DNA of 64,000 nucleotides, from contig VEQY01000001.1 of the NCBI GenBank assembly GCA_018882965.1, positions 1 through 64,000 of the forward strand. Reading direction: 5' to 3'. Positions 48,469-58,307 of the stretch are shown piece by piece. Positions within the stretch are counted from its first letter, which is position 1; the number at the start of each line of letters is the position of its first letter. Below the pieces are notes generated by a model. It was not told where the DNA came from and made no database searches. It saw only the letters and a list, made by a program, of their open reading frames with translations. A program made the position numbers and the translations under genes. Source of the DNA: Mycobacterium sp. (lineage in GTDB: Bacteria > Actinomycetota > Actinomycetes > Mycobacteriales > Mycobacteriaceae).

Positions 48469-48930
48469 ATGGAAGGCTCTGTGACAGTGCACATGTCCGC
48501 ACCGCCCGAGAAGATCTTCGATCTGATCGCCGACGTCCGCAACACGGGGCGGTTCTCGCCGGAGGTGTTCGAATCCGAGTGGCTCGACGGCGCGACCGGG
48601 CCGGCGCTCGGCGCGAAGTTCCGGGGCCACGTCCGCCGCAACGAGATCGGTCCGGTCTACTGGACCACCTGCCGGGTGACCGCCTGTGAGCGGGGTCGGG
48701 AGTTCGGCTTCGCGGTCCTGGGCCCCGGGGACAAGGCTGTCAACAACTGGCACTACCGGCTCACACCCAGCGGTGACGGCACCGACGTCACCGAGTCCTT
48801 CCGGCTGAACAACTCACTTCCGGTCCGGGTCTTCTGGACGTTCGCGGGCCACCTGCGCGGCCGACGCAACATCCGCGACATGCGCACCACCCTGGAACGG
48901 ATCAAGAAGGTCGTCGAGTCAGAAGATTAG
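48469..48930 (+). CDS. SRPBCC-family protein
   Basis: 153 residues from the ATG at 48469 (MEGSVTVHMSAPPEKIFDLIADVRNTGRFSPEVFESEWLDG). SRPBCC fold with VYWTTCRVTACERGREFGFAV and NNWHYRLTPSGDGTDVTESFRL, ending in a long helix (RGRRNIRDMRTTLERIKKVVES). Binds or modifies a hydrophobic small molecule. It starts a set followed 19 bp later by a P450, which may share a lipid substrate. Confidence 0.83.
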   Translation: MEGSVTVHMSAPPEKIFDLIADVRNTGRFSPEVFESEWLDGATGPALGAKFRGHVRRNEIGPVYWTTCRVTACERGREFGFAVLGPGDKAVNNWHYRLTPSGDGTDVTESFRLNNSLPVRVFWTFAGHLRGRRNIRDMRTTLERIKKVVESED

Positions 48931-48949
48931 GCAGGCTAGTCTCGAATCC

Positions 48950-50248
48950 ATGGCTTTCTCAACGGCGATCGCTACCCGGGCCAACGGCCAGGCCCCCCCG
49001 GACGTCCCTCTGGCGGACATCAACCTCGGCACGCTGAGATTCTGGGCACTCGACGACTCGATACGGGACGGGGCCTTCGCAACCCTGCGCCGCGAGGCTC
49101 CGATCACCTTCTTCCCCGAGATCGAGTTCGAAGGCTTCGAGACCGGGCCCGGCCACTGGGCTCTGATGAAGTTCGACGACGTGCACTTCGCCAGCCGGCA
49201 CCCGGAGATCTTCAGCTCCTACCCCAACATCACCATCGCCGACCAGGCTCCGGAGGTGGCCGAGTACTTCGGCTCGATGATCGCCCTCGACGATCCCCGT
49301 CATTCCCGCCTGCGAAACATCGTGCGCAGCGCCTTCACTCCGCGGGTGGTGGCCCGCACCGAGGAGTCGGTACGCGATCGCGCCCGGCGGCTGGTGTCAG
49401 ATCTGATCACCAAGCACCCCGATGGGAACGGCGAGTTGGTGGCCGAGTTGTCCGGGCCGCTGCCGCTGCAGGTCATCTGCGACATGATGGGCGTCCCCGA
49501 GCACGACCATCAGCAGATCTTCCACTGGACCAACATCATTCTCGGCTTCGGTGATCCGGACATGAGCACCGACTTCGAGGAGTTCATGAAGGTCGCGATC
49601 GACATCGGCGCATATGCCACCGCGCTGGCCGAGGACCGGCGGGCCCACCCGCGTGACGATCTGACCACCGCACTCGTGGCGGCCGAGGTCGACGGTGAGC
49701 GTCTGACGTCAACGGAGATCGCCTCGTTCTTCATCCTGCTGGCCGCGGCCGGCAACGAAACAACGCGCAACGCCATCAGCCACGGTGTCCTGGCGCTGTC
49801 GCGCTATCCCGAGCAGCGCGACATCTGGTGGAGCGACTTCGACGTCCACACCCCGACGGCCGTCGAGGAGATCGTCCGGTGGGCGTCCCCGGTTGTCTAC
49901 ATGCGGCGCACAACCACTCGAGACGTCGAGGTGAGCGGGGTCACGATGGCTGCCGGCGACAAGGTGACTCTGTGGTACAGCTCGGCCAACCGCGACGAGG
50001 AGAAGTTCGTCAACCCCTGGCTGTTCGACGTCACCCGTTCCCCCAACCATCACGTCGGGTTCGGCGGCGGTGGCACGCATTTCTGCCTGGGCGCGAATCT
50101 CGCGCGCCGGGAGATAGCCGTGGTGTTCGAGGAGCTGCACAGTCGCATCCCCGACATCGTGGCGACCGAAGAGCCGGCGATGCTGCTCTCGGCGTTCATT
50201 CACGGCATCAAGAAACTGCCCGTGCGCTGGACTCCGCCGTCGGAGTGA
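48950..50248 (+). CDS. Cytochrome P450
   Basis: 432 residues. I-helix AAAGNETTRNAISHG, ExxR in EEIVRWASP, and heme loop FGGGGTHFCLGANLARRE with the axial Cys. The substrate-recognition and I-helix sequence follow the CYP124/125/142-like branch, but I cannot assign a subfamily. It has an extended N terminus compared with the CYP125-like protein. 19 bp after the SRPBCC gene and 4 bp before CYP140, so they form one transcript. Confidence 0.88.
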   Translation: MAFSTAIATRANGQAPPDVPLADINLGTLRFWALDDSIRDGAFATLRREAPITFFPEIEFEGFETGPGHWALMKFDDVHFASRHPEIFSSYPNITIADQAPEVAEYFGSMIALDDPRHSRLRNIVRSAFTPRVVARTEESVRDRARRLVSDLITKHPDGNGELVAELSGPLPLQVICDMMGVPEHDHQQIFHWTNIILGFGDPDMSTDFEEFMKVAIDIGAYATALAEDRRAHPRDDLTTALVAAEVDGERLTSTEIASFFILLAAAGNETTRNAISHGVLALSRYPEQRDIWWSDFDVHTPTAVEEIVRWASPVVYMRRTTTRDVEVSGVTMAAGDKVTLWYSSANRDEEKFVNPWLFDVTRSPNHHVGFGGGGTHFCLGANLARREIAVVFEELHSRIPDIVATEEPAMLLSAFIHGIKKLPVRWTPPSE

Positions 50249-50252
50249 GACG

Positions 50253-51578
50253 GTGATCAAGGAGCGGCTGCACTGGCTGGCCATGCACGGGGTGCTGCGC
50301 ACACTGGCCATGTGGTCGGCTCGGCAGGGCGATCCCCAGGCGCGTCTGCTGATCGATCCACGGGTGCGGGCGGATCCCTTCGCGTTCTACGACGAACTGC
50401 GTGCACAGGGTCCGCTGGTTCGGGCCCGTGTCAGTTACCTCACCGTCGACCATGCGGTCGCCCACGAGCTGCTGCGGTCCGAGGATTTCCGGGTGATCGC
50501 CCTGGGAGCGAACCTGCCCGGGCCCCTGGGCTGGCTGGAGCAGCGCACCCGGCCGGACCTTCTGCATCCGCTGCGCCCCCCGTCACTGCTGGCTGTGGAA
50601 CCGCCCGAACACACCCGCTACCGCAAAACAGTGTCGTCGGTATTCACCTCCCGCGCGGTCGCCGCCCTGCGCGACGGAGTCGAGCGGACCGCCGAGCAGC
50701 TGCTGGCGGAGCTGTCGGCCGGTGACGCCACGGCCGAGGGCGTGGTCGATGTGGTCGAGCGCTACTGCGCACAACTGCCCGTCGAGATCATCAGCGAGAT
50801 CCTCGGCGTGCCCGAGGTCGACCGGCCCCGGATCCTCGAATTCGGCGGGCTGGCGGCGCCCAGTCTCGACTTCGGCCTGACCTGGCGGCAGTACCGGCGG
50901 GTCCACAGCGGTCTGCAGGGCTTCGGTGACTGGCTGGTCGCCCACCTGGCCGCGCTCCGGGAGAGCCCGGGCGACAACCTGATGAGCCGGCTCATCGAGG
51001 CGTCCGAGGACGGCGTGCGGTTGGACCAGACCGAGTTGCGCGGTGTCGCGGGTCTGGTGCTTGCCGCAGGATTCGAGACCACCGTCAACCTGCTCGGCAA
51101 CGGCATCCGGCTGCTCCTCAGCCACCCCGACCAGCTCGCGGAGCTGGAAGCCGAACCGGCGCTGTGGCCCAACGCCGTCGAGGAGATCCTGCGACTGGAC
51201 TCGCCGGTTCTGCTCACCGGGCGGGTGGCACGCACCGACACAGCAGTGGCGGGAACCCCGGTGGCCAGGGGTGAGATCGTGATCATCCACCTCGGCGGGG
51301 CCAACCGGGATCCGGCGGTGTTCGCCGACCCGCACCGCTTCGACGTGCGCCGTGACAACGCCGGCAAGCACCTGGCGTTCTCCGGCGGCCGGCACTTCTG
51401 CCTGGGTGCGGCGCTGGCCAGGATGGAAGGTGAGGTCGGCCTGCGGAGCTTCTTCGACCGCTTCCCGCACGCGCAGATCGCCGGCGCCGGCGTGCGCCGC
51501 GACACCCGGGTGTTACGCGGCTGGGCCCGGCTACCGGTGCGTCTGGACGCCCGGGCCGCCGTGGCGAGCCGCCGGTGA
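50253..51578 (+). CDS. cyp140: CYP140-family cytochrome P450
   Basis: 441 residues resembling Rv1880c: KERLHWLAMHGVLRTLAMW, RTRPDLLHPLRPPSLLAVEPPEHTRYRKTVSSVFTSRAV, ILGVPEVDRPRILEFGGLAAPSL, LAAGFETTVNLLGNGIRLLL and FSGGRHFCLGAALARMEGEV. The P450 heme Cys and ExxR (EEILRLDSP) are intact. Substrate of CYP140 is unknown. GTG start 4 bp after the previous P450. Confidence 0.9.
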   Translation: MIKERLHWLAMHGVLRTLAMWSARQGDPQARLLIDPRVRADPFAFYDELRAQGPLVRARVSYLTVDHAVAHELLRSEDFRVIALGANLPGPLGWLEQRTRPDLLHPLRPPSLLAVEPPEHTRYRKTVSSVFTSRAVAALRDGVERTAEQLLAELSAGDATAEGVVDVVERYCAQLPVEIISEILGVPEVDRPRILEFGGLAAPSLDFGLTWRQYRRVHSGLQGFGDWLVAHLAALRESPGDNLMSRLIEASEDGVRLDQTELRGVAGLVLAAGFETTVNLLGNGIRLLLSHPDQLAELEAEPALWPNAVEEILRLDSPVLLTGRVARTDTAVAGTPVARGEIVIIHLGGANRDPAVFADPHRFDVRRDNAGKHLAFSGGRHFCLGAALARMEGEVGLRSFFDRFPHAQIAGAGVRRDTRVLRGWARLPVRLDARAAVASRR

Positions 51579-51624
51579 CGTTCCTGTCGTTGACACCCGA
51601 GGTAGCGCACGGTTCCATGGGCTG

Positions 51625-53412
51625 ATGAGCTTCGACACCATCATTCGTGGGGGACGCTGGTTCGACGGCTCCGGAGCTCCCTCGGCGGTGCGCAACATCG
51701 GGATCCGGGGGGGCCGGATCGCCGCGATCACGCCAGACGAGCTGGAGACCGGATCCGCAGAGGTGATCGACGCGACCGGCAGATGGGTACTGCCGGGCAT
51801 GGTCGACATCCACACCCACTACGACATCGAAGTGCTCGCCGGGCCGGGGCTGGAGGAATCCGTTCGCCACGGTGTGACCACGATCATGATCGGCTCCTGC
51901 TCGCTGTCGACGATCCACGTCGGAGGGGTCGACGCGGGCGACCTTTTCGGCCGGGTGGAGGCGATCCCCCGCGAGCACGTCATCGCGGCGATCAACGACA
52001 CCAAAGACTGGAACACCGCCGAGCAGTACATCCTCGCCCTGGAGAACCGCCCGCTGGGCCCCAATCTCGCAGCCTTCATCGGCCACTCCGACATGCGCAC
52101 CGCCACGATGGGTCTGGATCGCGCCACCAGAAAGGACGAGCGGCCGACTGGAGCCGAACAGGCTCGGATGGAGCGCATGCTCGCCGAGGCACTCGACGCA
52201 GGTTTCGTCGGCATGTCCTCCCAGCAGTTGCTCTTCGACAAGATCGACGGGGAAACCTGTCGCTCGCGCACTCTGCCCTCGACCTACGCCCGGCCGCGCG
52301 AGTTGCGCCGGCTGAAATCCGCGCTTCGGCGACAGCGCCGGGTGCTGCAGTCCGGGCCCGACATCCAGAATCCCCTCAACCTGGCGTCCCAGATCGCGCA
52401 GTCGCTGCCGGTACTCCGCCGCAAGCTCAAGACAAGCCTGCTCTCCGCGGCCGACGTGAAGTCCAACCCGTTCGCGATTGCGGTGCTCGGTCCGCTGGCG
52501 CGGCTGGTGAACCGGTTCGGTGCTGACTTCCGCTGGCAGCATCTGCCGGTGCCGTTCGAGGTCTACGCCGACGGCATCGACCTCGTGGTGTTCGAGGAGT
52601 TCGGGTCCGGGGCGGCGGCGTTGCACCTGCGCGACGAGGTCGAGCGCAATGCCCTGCTCAGCGACGAAGGCTACCGGCGCCGGTTCCGGCAGGACTACGA
52701 CCGCAGGTTCGGGATGCGGGTGTGGCACCGCGACTTCTTCGACGCCGAGATTGTCGCCTGCCCGGATGACTCCGTCATCGGTAAATCCTTCGGCCAGGTG
52801 GGGCTCGAACGCGGCGGACTGCACCCCGTGGACGCCTTCCTCGACCTGGTCGTCGAGCACGGCACCAAGGTGCGCTGGCGCACCACTATCTCCAACCATC
52901 GGCCCGAGGTGCTCAAGAAGCTCGCCCGCGACCCGGGCATCCAGATCGGCTTCTCCGATGCCGGCGCGCACCTGCGCAACATGGCGTTCTACAACTTCGG
53001 CCTGCGCCTGCTGCGCCACGTTCTCGACGCGCAGCGGCACGGTGAACCCTTCATGACCGTCGAGCAGGCAGTGCATCGCCTCACCGGCGAGTTGGCCGAC
53101 TGGTACCGGATCGACGCCGGGCACTTGCGAATCGGGGATCGCGCCGATGTGGTGGTGATCGATCCGGATCGACTCGACAGCACCCTTGACGACTACGCCG
53201 AGGCGCCGGTGCCCCAGTACGCCGGACTGCCGCGCATGGTCAATCGCAACGACCCCGCCGTTCCCCTGGTGCTGATCGCCGGCCGCGCAGTGGTGCGTGA
53301 TGGAGTTCCGACCGACGTGCTCGGCGCCGAGCGCACCGGCAGCTTCCTTCGCGCCGAGCGTCGCATCCCGCCGCCGCAGGTTCGCGCGACTGCGCTGGCT
53401 GATGTCCGCTGA
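51625..53412 (+). CDS. N-acyl-D-amino acid deacylase / amidohydrolase
   Basis: 595 residues. Amidohydrolase layout: small beta domain start, then VLPGMVDIHTHYDIEVL (metal HxH), catalytic GSCSLST with Cys ligand, FIGHSDMRTATMGLD and late FSDAGAHLRNMAFYN with the metal Asp, and RIGDRADVVVIDPD. This is the D-aminoacylase type related to Rv2913c. It removes acyl groups from D-amino acids or dipeptides. The next gene starts within its last codons. Confidence 0.87.
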   Translation: MSFDTIIRGGRWFDGSGAPSAVRNIGIRGGRIAAITPDELETGSAEVIDATGRWVLPGMVDIHTHYDIEVLAGPGLEESVRHGVTTIMIGSCSLSTIHVGGVDAGDLFGRVEAIPREHVIAAINDTKDWNTAEQYILALENRPLGPNLAAFIGHSDMRTATMGLDRATRKDERPTGAEQARMERMLAEALDAGFVGMSSQQLLFDKIDGETCRSRTLPSTYARPRELRRLKSALRRQRRVLQSGPDIQNPLNLASQIAQSLPVLRRKLKTSLLSAADVKSNPFAIAVLGPLARLVNRFGADFRWQHLPVPFEVYADGIDLVVFEEFGSGAAALHLRDEVERNALLSDEGYRRRFRQDYDRRFGMRVWHRDFFDAEIVACPDDSVIGKSFGQVGLERGGLHPVDAFLDLVVEHGTKVRWRTTISNHRPEVLKKLARDPGIQIGFSDAGAHLRNMAFYNFGLRLLRHVLDAQRHGEPFMTVEQAVHRLTGELADWYRIDAGHLRIGDRADVVVIDPDRLDSTLDDYAEAPVPQYAGLPRMVNRNDPAVPLVLIAGRAVVRDGVPTDVLGAERTGSFLRAERRIPPPQVRATALADVR

Positions 53413-53884
53413 ACCCGGCGTCGCACCGGACCTGGTGGCGCAGACCGTGCTGGGCATGTGGGGGGCGCTCTCCCGCCGGGACTGGCAGGCGATGAAGCCC
53501 TTCCTCGCCGACGACTGCATCTACGTCGACATGCCGATCGGTCCGACCGCCGCCGCGCGCGGACCCGACGACATCGTCAAGCGGCTCAAGGTCGGTCTGG
53601 AACCACTGGGCCGCTACGAGAATCACGACGGTGTCCTACTGAGCAACGGCACCGACGTGATGTACGAGCACTCCGAGACCTGGGAGTGGGTCAGCGGCGA
53701 GAGTGCCGTGCTGCTGTTCGTGAGCGTGCACAAAGTTCGCCCGCACAATGGATCGGCCGTGATCACATTGTGGAAGGACTACTGGGACTTCGGCGGGCTG
53801 GCCAACCACGCCCCGGCGGACTGGATGGAGCAGCTGGGTAAAGCCGACATGAGCTGGATGTTCGACGCCACCGGGCTGATCTGA
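53402..53884 (+). CDS. NTF2-like (limonene-epoxide hydrolase-type fold) protein
   Basis: 160 residues from the ATG at 53402, overlapping the deacylase by 11 bp. NTF2 fold: an N-terminal helix (VLGMWGALSRRDWQAMKPFLADDCIYVDMPIGP) then strands YENHDGVLLSNGTDVMYEHSETWEW and ALITLWKDYWDF-like ITLWKDYWDFGGLAN. The Asp and Arg pattern of limonene-epoxide hydrolases is only partly present. The overlap with the deacylase suggests coexpression, as with Rv2913c-Rv2910c. Confidence 0.82.
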   Translation: MSAEPGVAPDLVAQTVLGMWGALSRRDWQAMKPFLADDCIYVDMPIGPTAAARGPDDIVKRLKVGLEPLGRYENHDGVLLSNGTDVMYEHSETWEWVSGESAVLLFVSVHKVRPHNGSAVITLWKDYWDFGGLANHAPADWMEQLGKADMSWMFDATGLI

Positions 53885-53894
53885 GGGCGGCTCC

Positions 53895-56237
53895 TCAGCC
53901 GTCGTCCGCGACGGTGGGCACCTCGAGGCTGACGTCGGAGATGTCGATGAATCCCCATGCGGTGAGATTGGCGTAGGGCAGCGCCGAACTGGTGATCTGC
54001 AGGGTTATCGTGTCGGCCGCGCCGTAGACGGTGTAGGCGATGTCAGCCATCGGGATCTCGACGCTGCGCTGCTGTCCATCGAGGGTCACGGGTATCGGGG
54101 TGACGATGTTGCCGATCACCTGGCCGGTGGCGTCGTCGACGAGTTGGGCGTAGACCGCCCGGCTGGTTCCCAGCCCGCGGTAGCTGAAGCTCAGCGTCGG
54201 CGCTCCGGCGACCCGGGTGCCGATCGGAGCCGCCACGGGCAGGCTCACCGCGTTGCTGGCAGGACCTCCGCTGGCGAGGGCGAAGGCTGTGCTGAACACA
54301 GTTGGTTCGGCCGGCGGAACACTGGCCGCCGAGGGGCCCGATCCGCCCAGCAGCGGCACCAGCAGCAGTCCCCCGCCGGACCCCTCGTAGACCAGAGGCT
54401 CGGGGTTGTTGAATCCCGGGGCGAAGGGTGCAAGGTCCGAGCTGTAGTACTGACCGGTCTGGTCCCACCATTGGAACACCGGGATCGGATCGGCCGCACC
54501 GGCGTTGCCGGCAGCGTAGGCATCCAGCCAACGAAGCGTGTCGCTCATGATCTGGTTGCCCTGCTGCTCCTGTAAGTCCAACGGCAGCAGGCACACTCCG
54601 TGGCCTCCGCAGAACCAGGTTGTTTTCACCGGCAACGTCGGATTGCGCTGCAGAATCAGCTGTGCGTTGACGTTGGCCGCGTCGAGTTCGAAAAGGATGT
54701 CGACGGTGCCCTGCTGGAACAGGCTCGGAGCGGTGATGTTGCCGGAAAGGATTCCGGGTCCGGCGCTGGCCAGAACCGCGCGGGCATCCGGGCTGAGCCA
54801 GTTGAACAGATCGCCGGTGATGATTGCCGGATAGACCTGGGAGTTGACCCGCGCTTCGGTGACGATCAGGGCGAGCAGCAGTTCGGTCCCGATGACGGTT
54901 TTGAAGGTGTTGCTCGGATACAGGGCTTCGATGAGAGAGTTCCAGGCGATCGAGGGCACGATCGCATCGATGCGCGGATCGATTGCCGCTGCGGTGAACT
55001 GGATCCCACCGCCGTAGGACCCGCCGACCATCCCCACCAGAGGATCCCCGTCGATCGCAGCGACCTGGCTGGCCGCGATGTTGGCGTCACTGCCAGCCCA
55101 GGAGATGATCGAGGCGACATCGCGCGCCTCGTAGAAGGGGCTGTCCAGTTCCATGACCCCGCCGGAGGCCCACTCACCGCGCGGATCCCAGGTGATCACG
55201 TTGAAGCCGGTGCTTCCGGTGTACCCCCCCGGGAACGGGCTCGCGCCCTCGCGCAGAGTCGGAATACCGGGCACGATCTCGACGAGACTGGGCGCCCAGA
55301 CGAAAGTGGCTTCGGTGTTGCCCGGGAATCCGAGGTCCGGGCCGTTGAGGACGGTCGGAGCGGTCGGAGTTTGGCCGGTCGCCACGTTGAGTGCCGGGTA
55401 GTAGTTCAGGCTGATGAGGGTCCCGTCGAAGGAAGGCATTTTGTAGGTGAAGGCGACGGGCCGTCCGTCGGCCAACTCCGCGGGGTTGACGTCGAAGGGC
55501 ACCACCAGGGAACTGCCGATGAGCGGGGAGAGCAGGTCGCTGACGACCGGAAGCCGCCGCAGGCGGTTCAGTTCCAACTCGATGAGGCCACCGACGAGGG
55601 GCAGGCCGGTCAGGAAGTTGTCCAGCGGTGTGGTCTCGGTGACCAGCACGCTGAACTGCTCGTCGCCCGCCGGGTCGCTCACGATCGTCATGTACGGGAG
55701 GTAGGAGAAGCGTTCGGTGTCCTGCGGGCCGGCGGTCAGGGTGAGTTTTCCGCCATCGGAGGGCCGGTCGAGGACGCGGTAGGTCAGCGGCAGCCCACGG
55801 CTCGAGGTGGCGTCCAGAGCGCCCTCGATGACGCCCTGATTCCAGAAGATCTCCGTGCTGACGGTGATCGTCTGCGGGAACACCGCCCGGGTGGTGCCCG
55901 CCCCGGCGGTGTCCCGGCGCGCCGACCCGGGCGGGGCCTGGCCGAGCTGTTCGGCCGGGACCGAAGGCCGCCGGGGGCCGCGCGGTTCGACGGCCCGCGC
56001 CGGCCGTGCCGGCGACGCGGCCGCGGCGTTGCGACGCGCCGGTTCACCGGCGGTGACGCGATGTTGGGCCCCGCGGGCGGCACGGGGACCCGCCTGGGCG
56101 GCGGGGGCGCTGCCGGCGCCGGCATCCTCCGGCGGAGTGTCCGCCGAGGCCGTGGCGTGTGCGCCGAGCAACGCGCCGCCGACGCCGAAGGCGATCGCCA
56201 ATCCGCCGAGTCGGCCTGCGCGGCTGCGGGTGCCCAT
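53895..56237 (-). CDS. Very large secreted S15/CocE-type serine hydrolase
   Basis: About 780 residues from the ATG at 56237, which opens onto a signal peptide (MGTRSRAGRLGGLAIAFGVGGALLG); a longer frame lacks support. A disordered Ala/Pro/Arg linker (40-115) is followed by a cadherin-like beta domain (WNQGVIEGALDATSSRGLPLTYRVL), then the hydrolase: GGSYGGG nucleophile Ser, GTVDILFELDAAN with the Asp, and GGHGVC with the His. The C-terminal beta-jelly-roll resembles X-Pro dipeptidyl peptidases. Ester or peptide substrate unknown; it acts outside the cell. Confidence 0.8.
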   Translation of the reverse strand: MGTRSRAGRLGGLAIAFGVGGALLGAHATASADTPPEDAGAGSAPAAQAGPRAARGAQHRVTAGEPARRNAAAASPARPARAVEPRGPRRPSVPAEQLGQAPPGSARRDTAGAGTTRAVFPQTITVSTEIFWNQGVIEGALDATSSRGLPLTYRVLDRPSDGGKLTLTAGPQDTERFSYLPYMTIVSDPAGDEQFSVLVTETTPLDNFLTGLPLVGGLIELELNRLRRLPVVSDLLSPLIGSSLVVPFDVNPAELADGRPVAFTYKMPSFDGTLISLNYYPALNVATGQTPTAPTVLNGPDLGFPGNTEATFVWAPSLVEIVPGIPTLREGASPFPGGYTGSTGFNVITWDPRGEWASGGVMELDSPFYEARDVASIISWAGSDANIAASQVAAIDGDPLVGMVGGSYGGGIQFTAAAIDPRIDAIVPSIAWNSLIEALYPSNTFKTVIGTELLLALIVTEARVNSQVYPAIITGDLFNWLSPDARAVLASAGPGILSGNITAPSLFQQGTVDILFELDAANVNAQLILQRNPTLPVKTTWFCGGHGVCLLPLDLQEQQGNQIMSDTLRWLDAYAAGNAGAADPIPVFQWWDQTGQYYSSDLAPFAPGFNNPEPLVYEGSGGGLLLVPLLGGSGPSAASVPPAEPTVFSTAFALASGGPASNAVSLPVAAPIGTRVAGAPTLSFSYRGLGTSRAVYAQLVDDATGQVIGNIVTPIPVTLDGQQRSVEIPMADIAYTVYGAADTITLQITSSALPYANLTAWGFIDISDVSLEVPTVADDG

Positions 56238-56318
56238 GCTCCGGCACGCTAACAGCTCCGCGCTGACCAGGCCCGGGGGCCACACCCGCTTTCGACAGGA
56301 AGAGCCCGACGAGCTCGA

Positions 56319-57647
56319 TCACAGGCTCCACGCCATCCGGAACCTCTCGGTGAGCTGCTGAGGGTCGAGGTCACAGAAGTTCCGGTGCTCATATCCGCGT
56401 ACTGCCACCAGCGCATCGATGACCGCATCGCCTAGGATCACGCGAAGCCGGCCGGACCGGCCGAAGGACTCCAGGGCGATCCCCTGGCGCCCGGAAAGCC
56501 GGGTCACCCCCGCGGCGTCTCGTTCGGCGTCGGACAGCGAATGGGGGTCGACGACGATCTCCGGTTGCAGCACCCTCGCGTTCTCGATGCCGTCGAGTGC
56601 CAGCCCGAGGATCGCCGCGGTGGCCAGATAGGGGTTGGCAGAGGGGTCGATGACCTTCACCTCGACGTTGGCGGCGTGGGGGTCTCCACGGGCGTCGCGT
56701 ACGAAACGTACCCCCGCTTCACGGTTCTCGGTTCCCCAACACGCGTAGGCCCCCGCCCAGTTGCCCGGCTGCATGCGCAGCCCCGACACAATCGAGCCGC
56801 AGAACAGCAGTTCGGCCTCGGTCAGGCCGGCGACCAGACCCGCAATCGCGGCTTGGCCCTCGGTGGTGAGGCCATGCGGGCCGGATCCGCCCGCGAAGAT
56901 CGGGCTGCCGTCGCGCAGTAGCGAGAAATGCTGGTGGGCGCCTGAGCCGACGCTGCCCGCGAAGGCAACCGGGGACAGGCACACCCTGACTCCGTGGCGG
57001 CGGGCCACCCGACTGATCAGGATCCGCGCCAGGACCAAGTGGTCGGCGGCGGCCACCGGGGTCAGGGGGGCGAGGGACAGCTCGAACTGATTGACGCCGT
57101 ACTCGGGGTGGAACTGTTCGACACCGACGCCCGCGGCTCCCAGCGCGGAGAGGACGTCGCGGACGAAGCTCTCGTGTTCGAGCACACCGGCCAGGCCGTA
57201 GGGCGCCCACGATTGATCGGGCAGCTGGTTCCCCGCCGGACCGACGAGCAGGAACTCGACCTCGTGGCCGACCGACGCCCGTAGGCCCGCCTGCGCGAGT
57301 CGCGATTCCACCCGGGCCAGCGTGCCCCGCGTGCAGGCGGGCACGGGTCCGCCGCTTTGGTCGTAGAACTGCCCCGGCGCCCACGCCAGACCGTCGTCGA
57401 TCACCCGCAAGGCGTCGAGGTCGATGCGGATGCGCTGATCGCCGACGACGCTGATCTCGTCGGTGAAGGCGATCCCCGCCTTGTCGATGGCGAAGCCGTG
57501 CCAGGTCGGGCTGGCACCGAGTCCTGGATCGGCGAAAGCCGTCGCGCGGGCCGCGGGCACCACCTTGGCCAGTGTCAGTCCGGCCGGATTGACGATCGTG
57601 CCGATGACCGCTTCGGCGTCGAGTGCCCCGAAGCCGAACGCCGTCAC
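56319..57647 (-). CDS. Glutamine synthetase-like enzyme, GlnA3/GlnA4 type
   Basis: 442 residues. GS landmarks: VGHEVEFLLVGP, the Glu of VNQFELSLAP, GSGAHQHFSLL, RMQPGNWAGAYACWGTENREAGVRF and NPYLATAAILG. The C-terminal adenylylation loop with the regulatory Tyr of GlnA1 is absent, and the layout is that of GlnA3/GlnA4, which glutamylate polyamines or ethanolamine instead of ammonia. It starts 8 bp after the AhpD-like gene. Confidence 0.85.
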   Translation of the reverse strand: MTAFGFGALDAEAVIGTIVNPAGLTLAKVVPAARATAFADPGLGASPTWHGFAIDKAGIAFTDEISVVGDQRIRIDLDALRVIDDGLAWAPGQFYDQSGGPVPACTRGTLARVESRLAQAGLRASVGHEVEFLLVGPAGNQLPDQSWAPYGLAGVLEHESFVRDVLSALGAAGVGVEQFHPEYGVNQFELSLAPLTPVAAADHLVLARILISRVARRHGVRVCLSPVAFAGSVGSGAHQHFSLLRDGSPIFAGGSGPHGLTTEGQAAIAGLVAGLTEAELLFCGSIVSGLRMQPGNWAGAYACWGTENREAGVRFVRDARGDPHAANVEVKVIDPSANPYLATAAILGLALDGIENARVLQPEIVVDPHSLSDAERDAAGVTRLSGRQGIALESFGRSGRLRVILGDAVIDALVAVRGYEHRNFCDLDPQQLTERFRMAWSL

Positions 57648-57654
57648 GGTCCGG

Positions 57655-58149
57655 TCAGCTTCGACCGGGAAGGGTCAGCGAGCACGATTGTCCGATGTCG
57701 AGGGTGCGCAACATCCGTCCCATCGCCAGCCACATGGCACATGACAGCGCGAGATCGGCGAGCAGTTCGTCGGAGAAGTGCTCGCGGGCCCGCTGCCAGA
57801 ACGCGTCGTCAGCGCGCAGGTCGGTATGCGCAGTGCTGAACCGGTGGGCGAATTCGGCGGCGAGGCGTTCCTGCTCGCTGTATCCCGGCCAGGTCCGCCA
57901 CTGGGTGGCGTGCGCGTAGAGGTCCTCATCGACGCCGGCGGCCGGCCCGTCAGCGTCACGGGTGTTCTGACAGACCAGGCACTGGTTCTCCAGGGCGATC
58001 ACGGTCCGGGCCAGTTCGCGGGTCCGCATCGGCAGCCGTCCCCGGGTGTAGACGGCGGTGCTGAACGCCGCCATCGACCCCCCCAGGGCGGGCGAGAGGG
58101 TGATCCAGCCCCGGACGTCGTCGTCAGCGAAATCACCGATGCGGCTCAT
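57655..58149 (-). CDS. AhpD-like carboxymuconolactone decarboxylase family protein
   Basis: 164 residues from the ATG at 58149 (MSRIGDFADDDVRG). The peroxidase motif CLVCQN (CxxC, with neighbouring RELARTVIALE) is intact, with HRFSTAHTD following. In AhpD the pair reduces peroxides or acts as a thiol reductase. It is followed by the GS-like gene 8 bp on, and diverges from the beta-propeller gene. Confidence 0.82.
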   Translation of the reverse strand: MSRIGDFADDDVRGWITLSPALGGSMAAFSTAVYTRGRLPMRTRELARTVIALENQCLVCQNTRDADGPAAGVDEDLYAHATQWRTWPGYSEQERLAAEFAHRFSTAHTDLRADDAFWQRAREHFSDELLADLALSCAMWLAMGRMLRTLDIGQSCSLTLPGRS

Positions 58150-58307
58150 TGCGGTGATGCTACGCCGCGCTCCGCGCGGGCAGCGAAAGTTAGCTGGCGA
58201 GGCTGAACCGGTGGCCCTGGACCCCGGCCGCACGGCATGTCCTGACCCGGATGGTCCGCCCTGATCTGCAGCTAAGAAAAAAACGTGCAGAACCTGAGAA
58301 AAACCTT

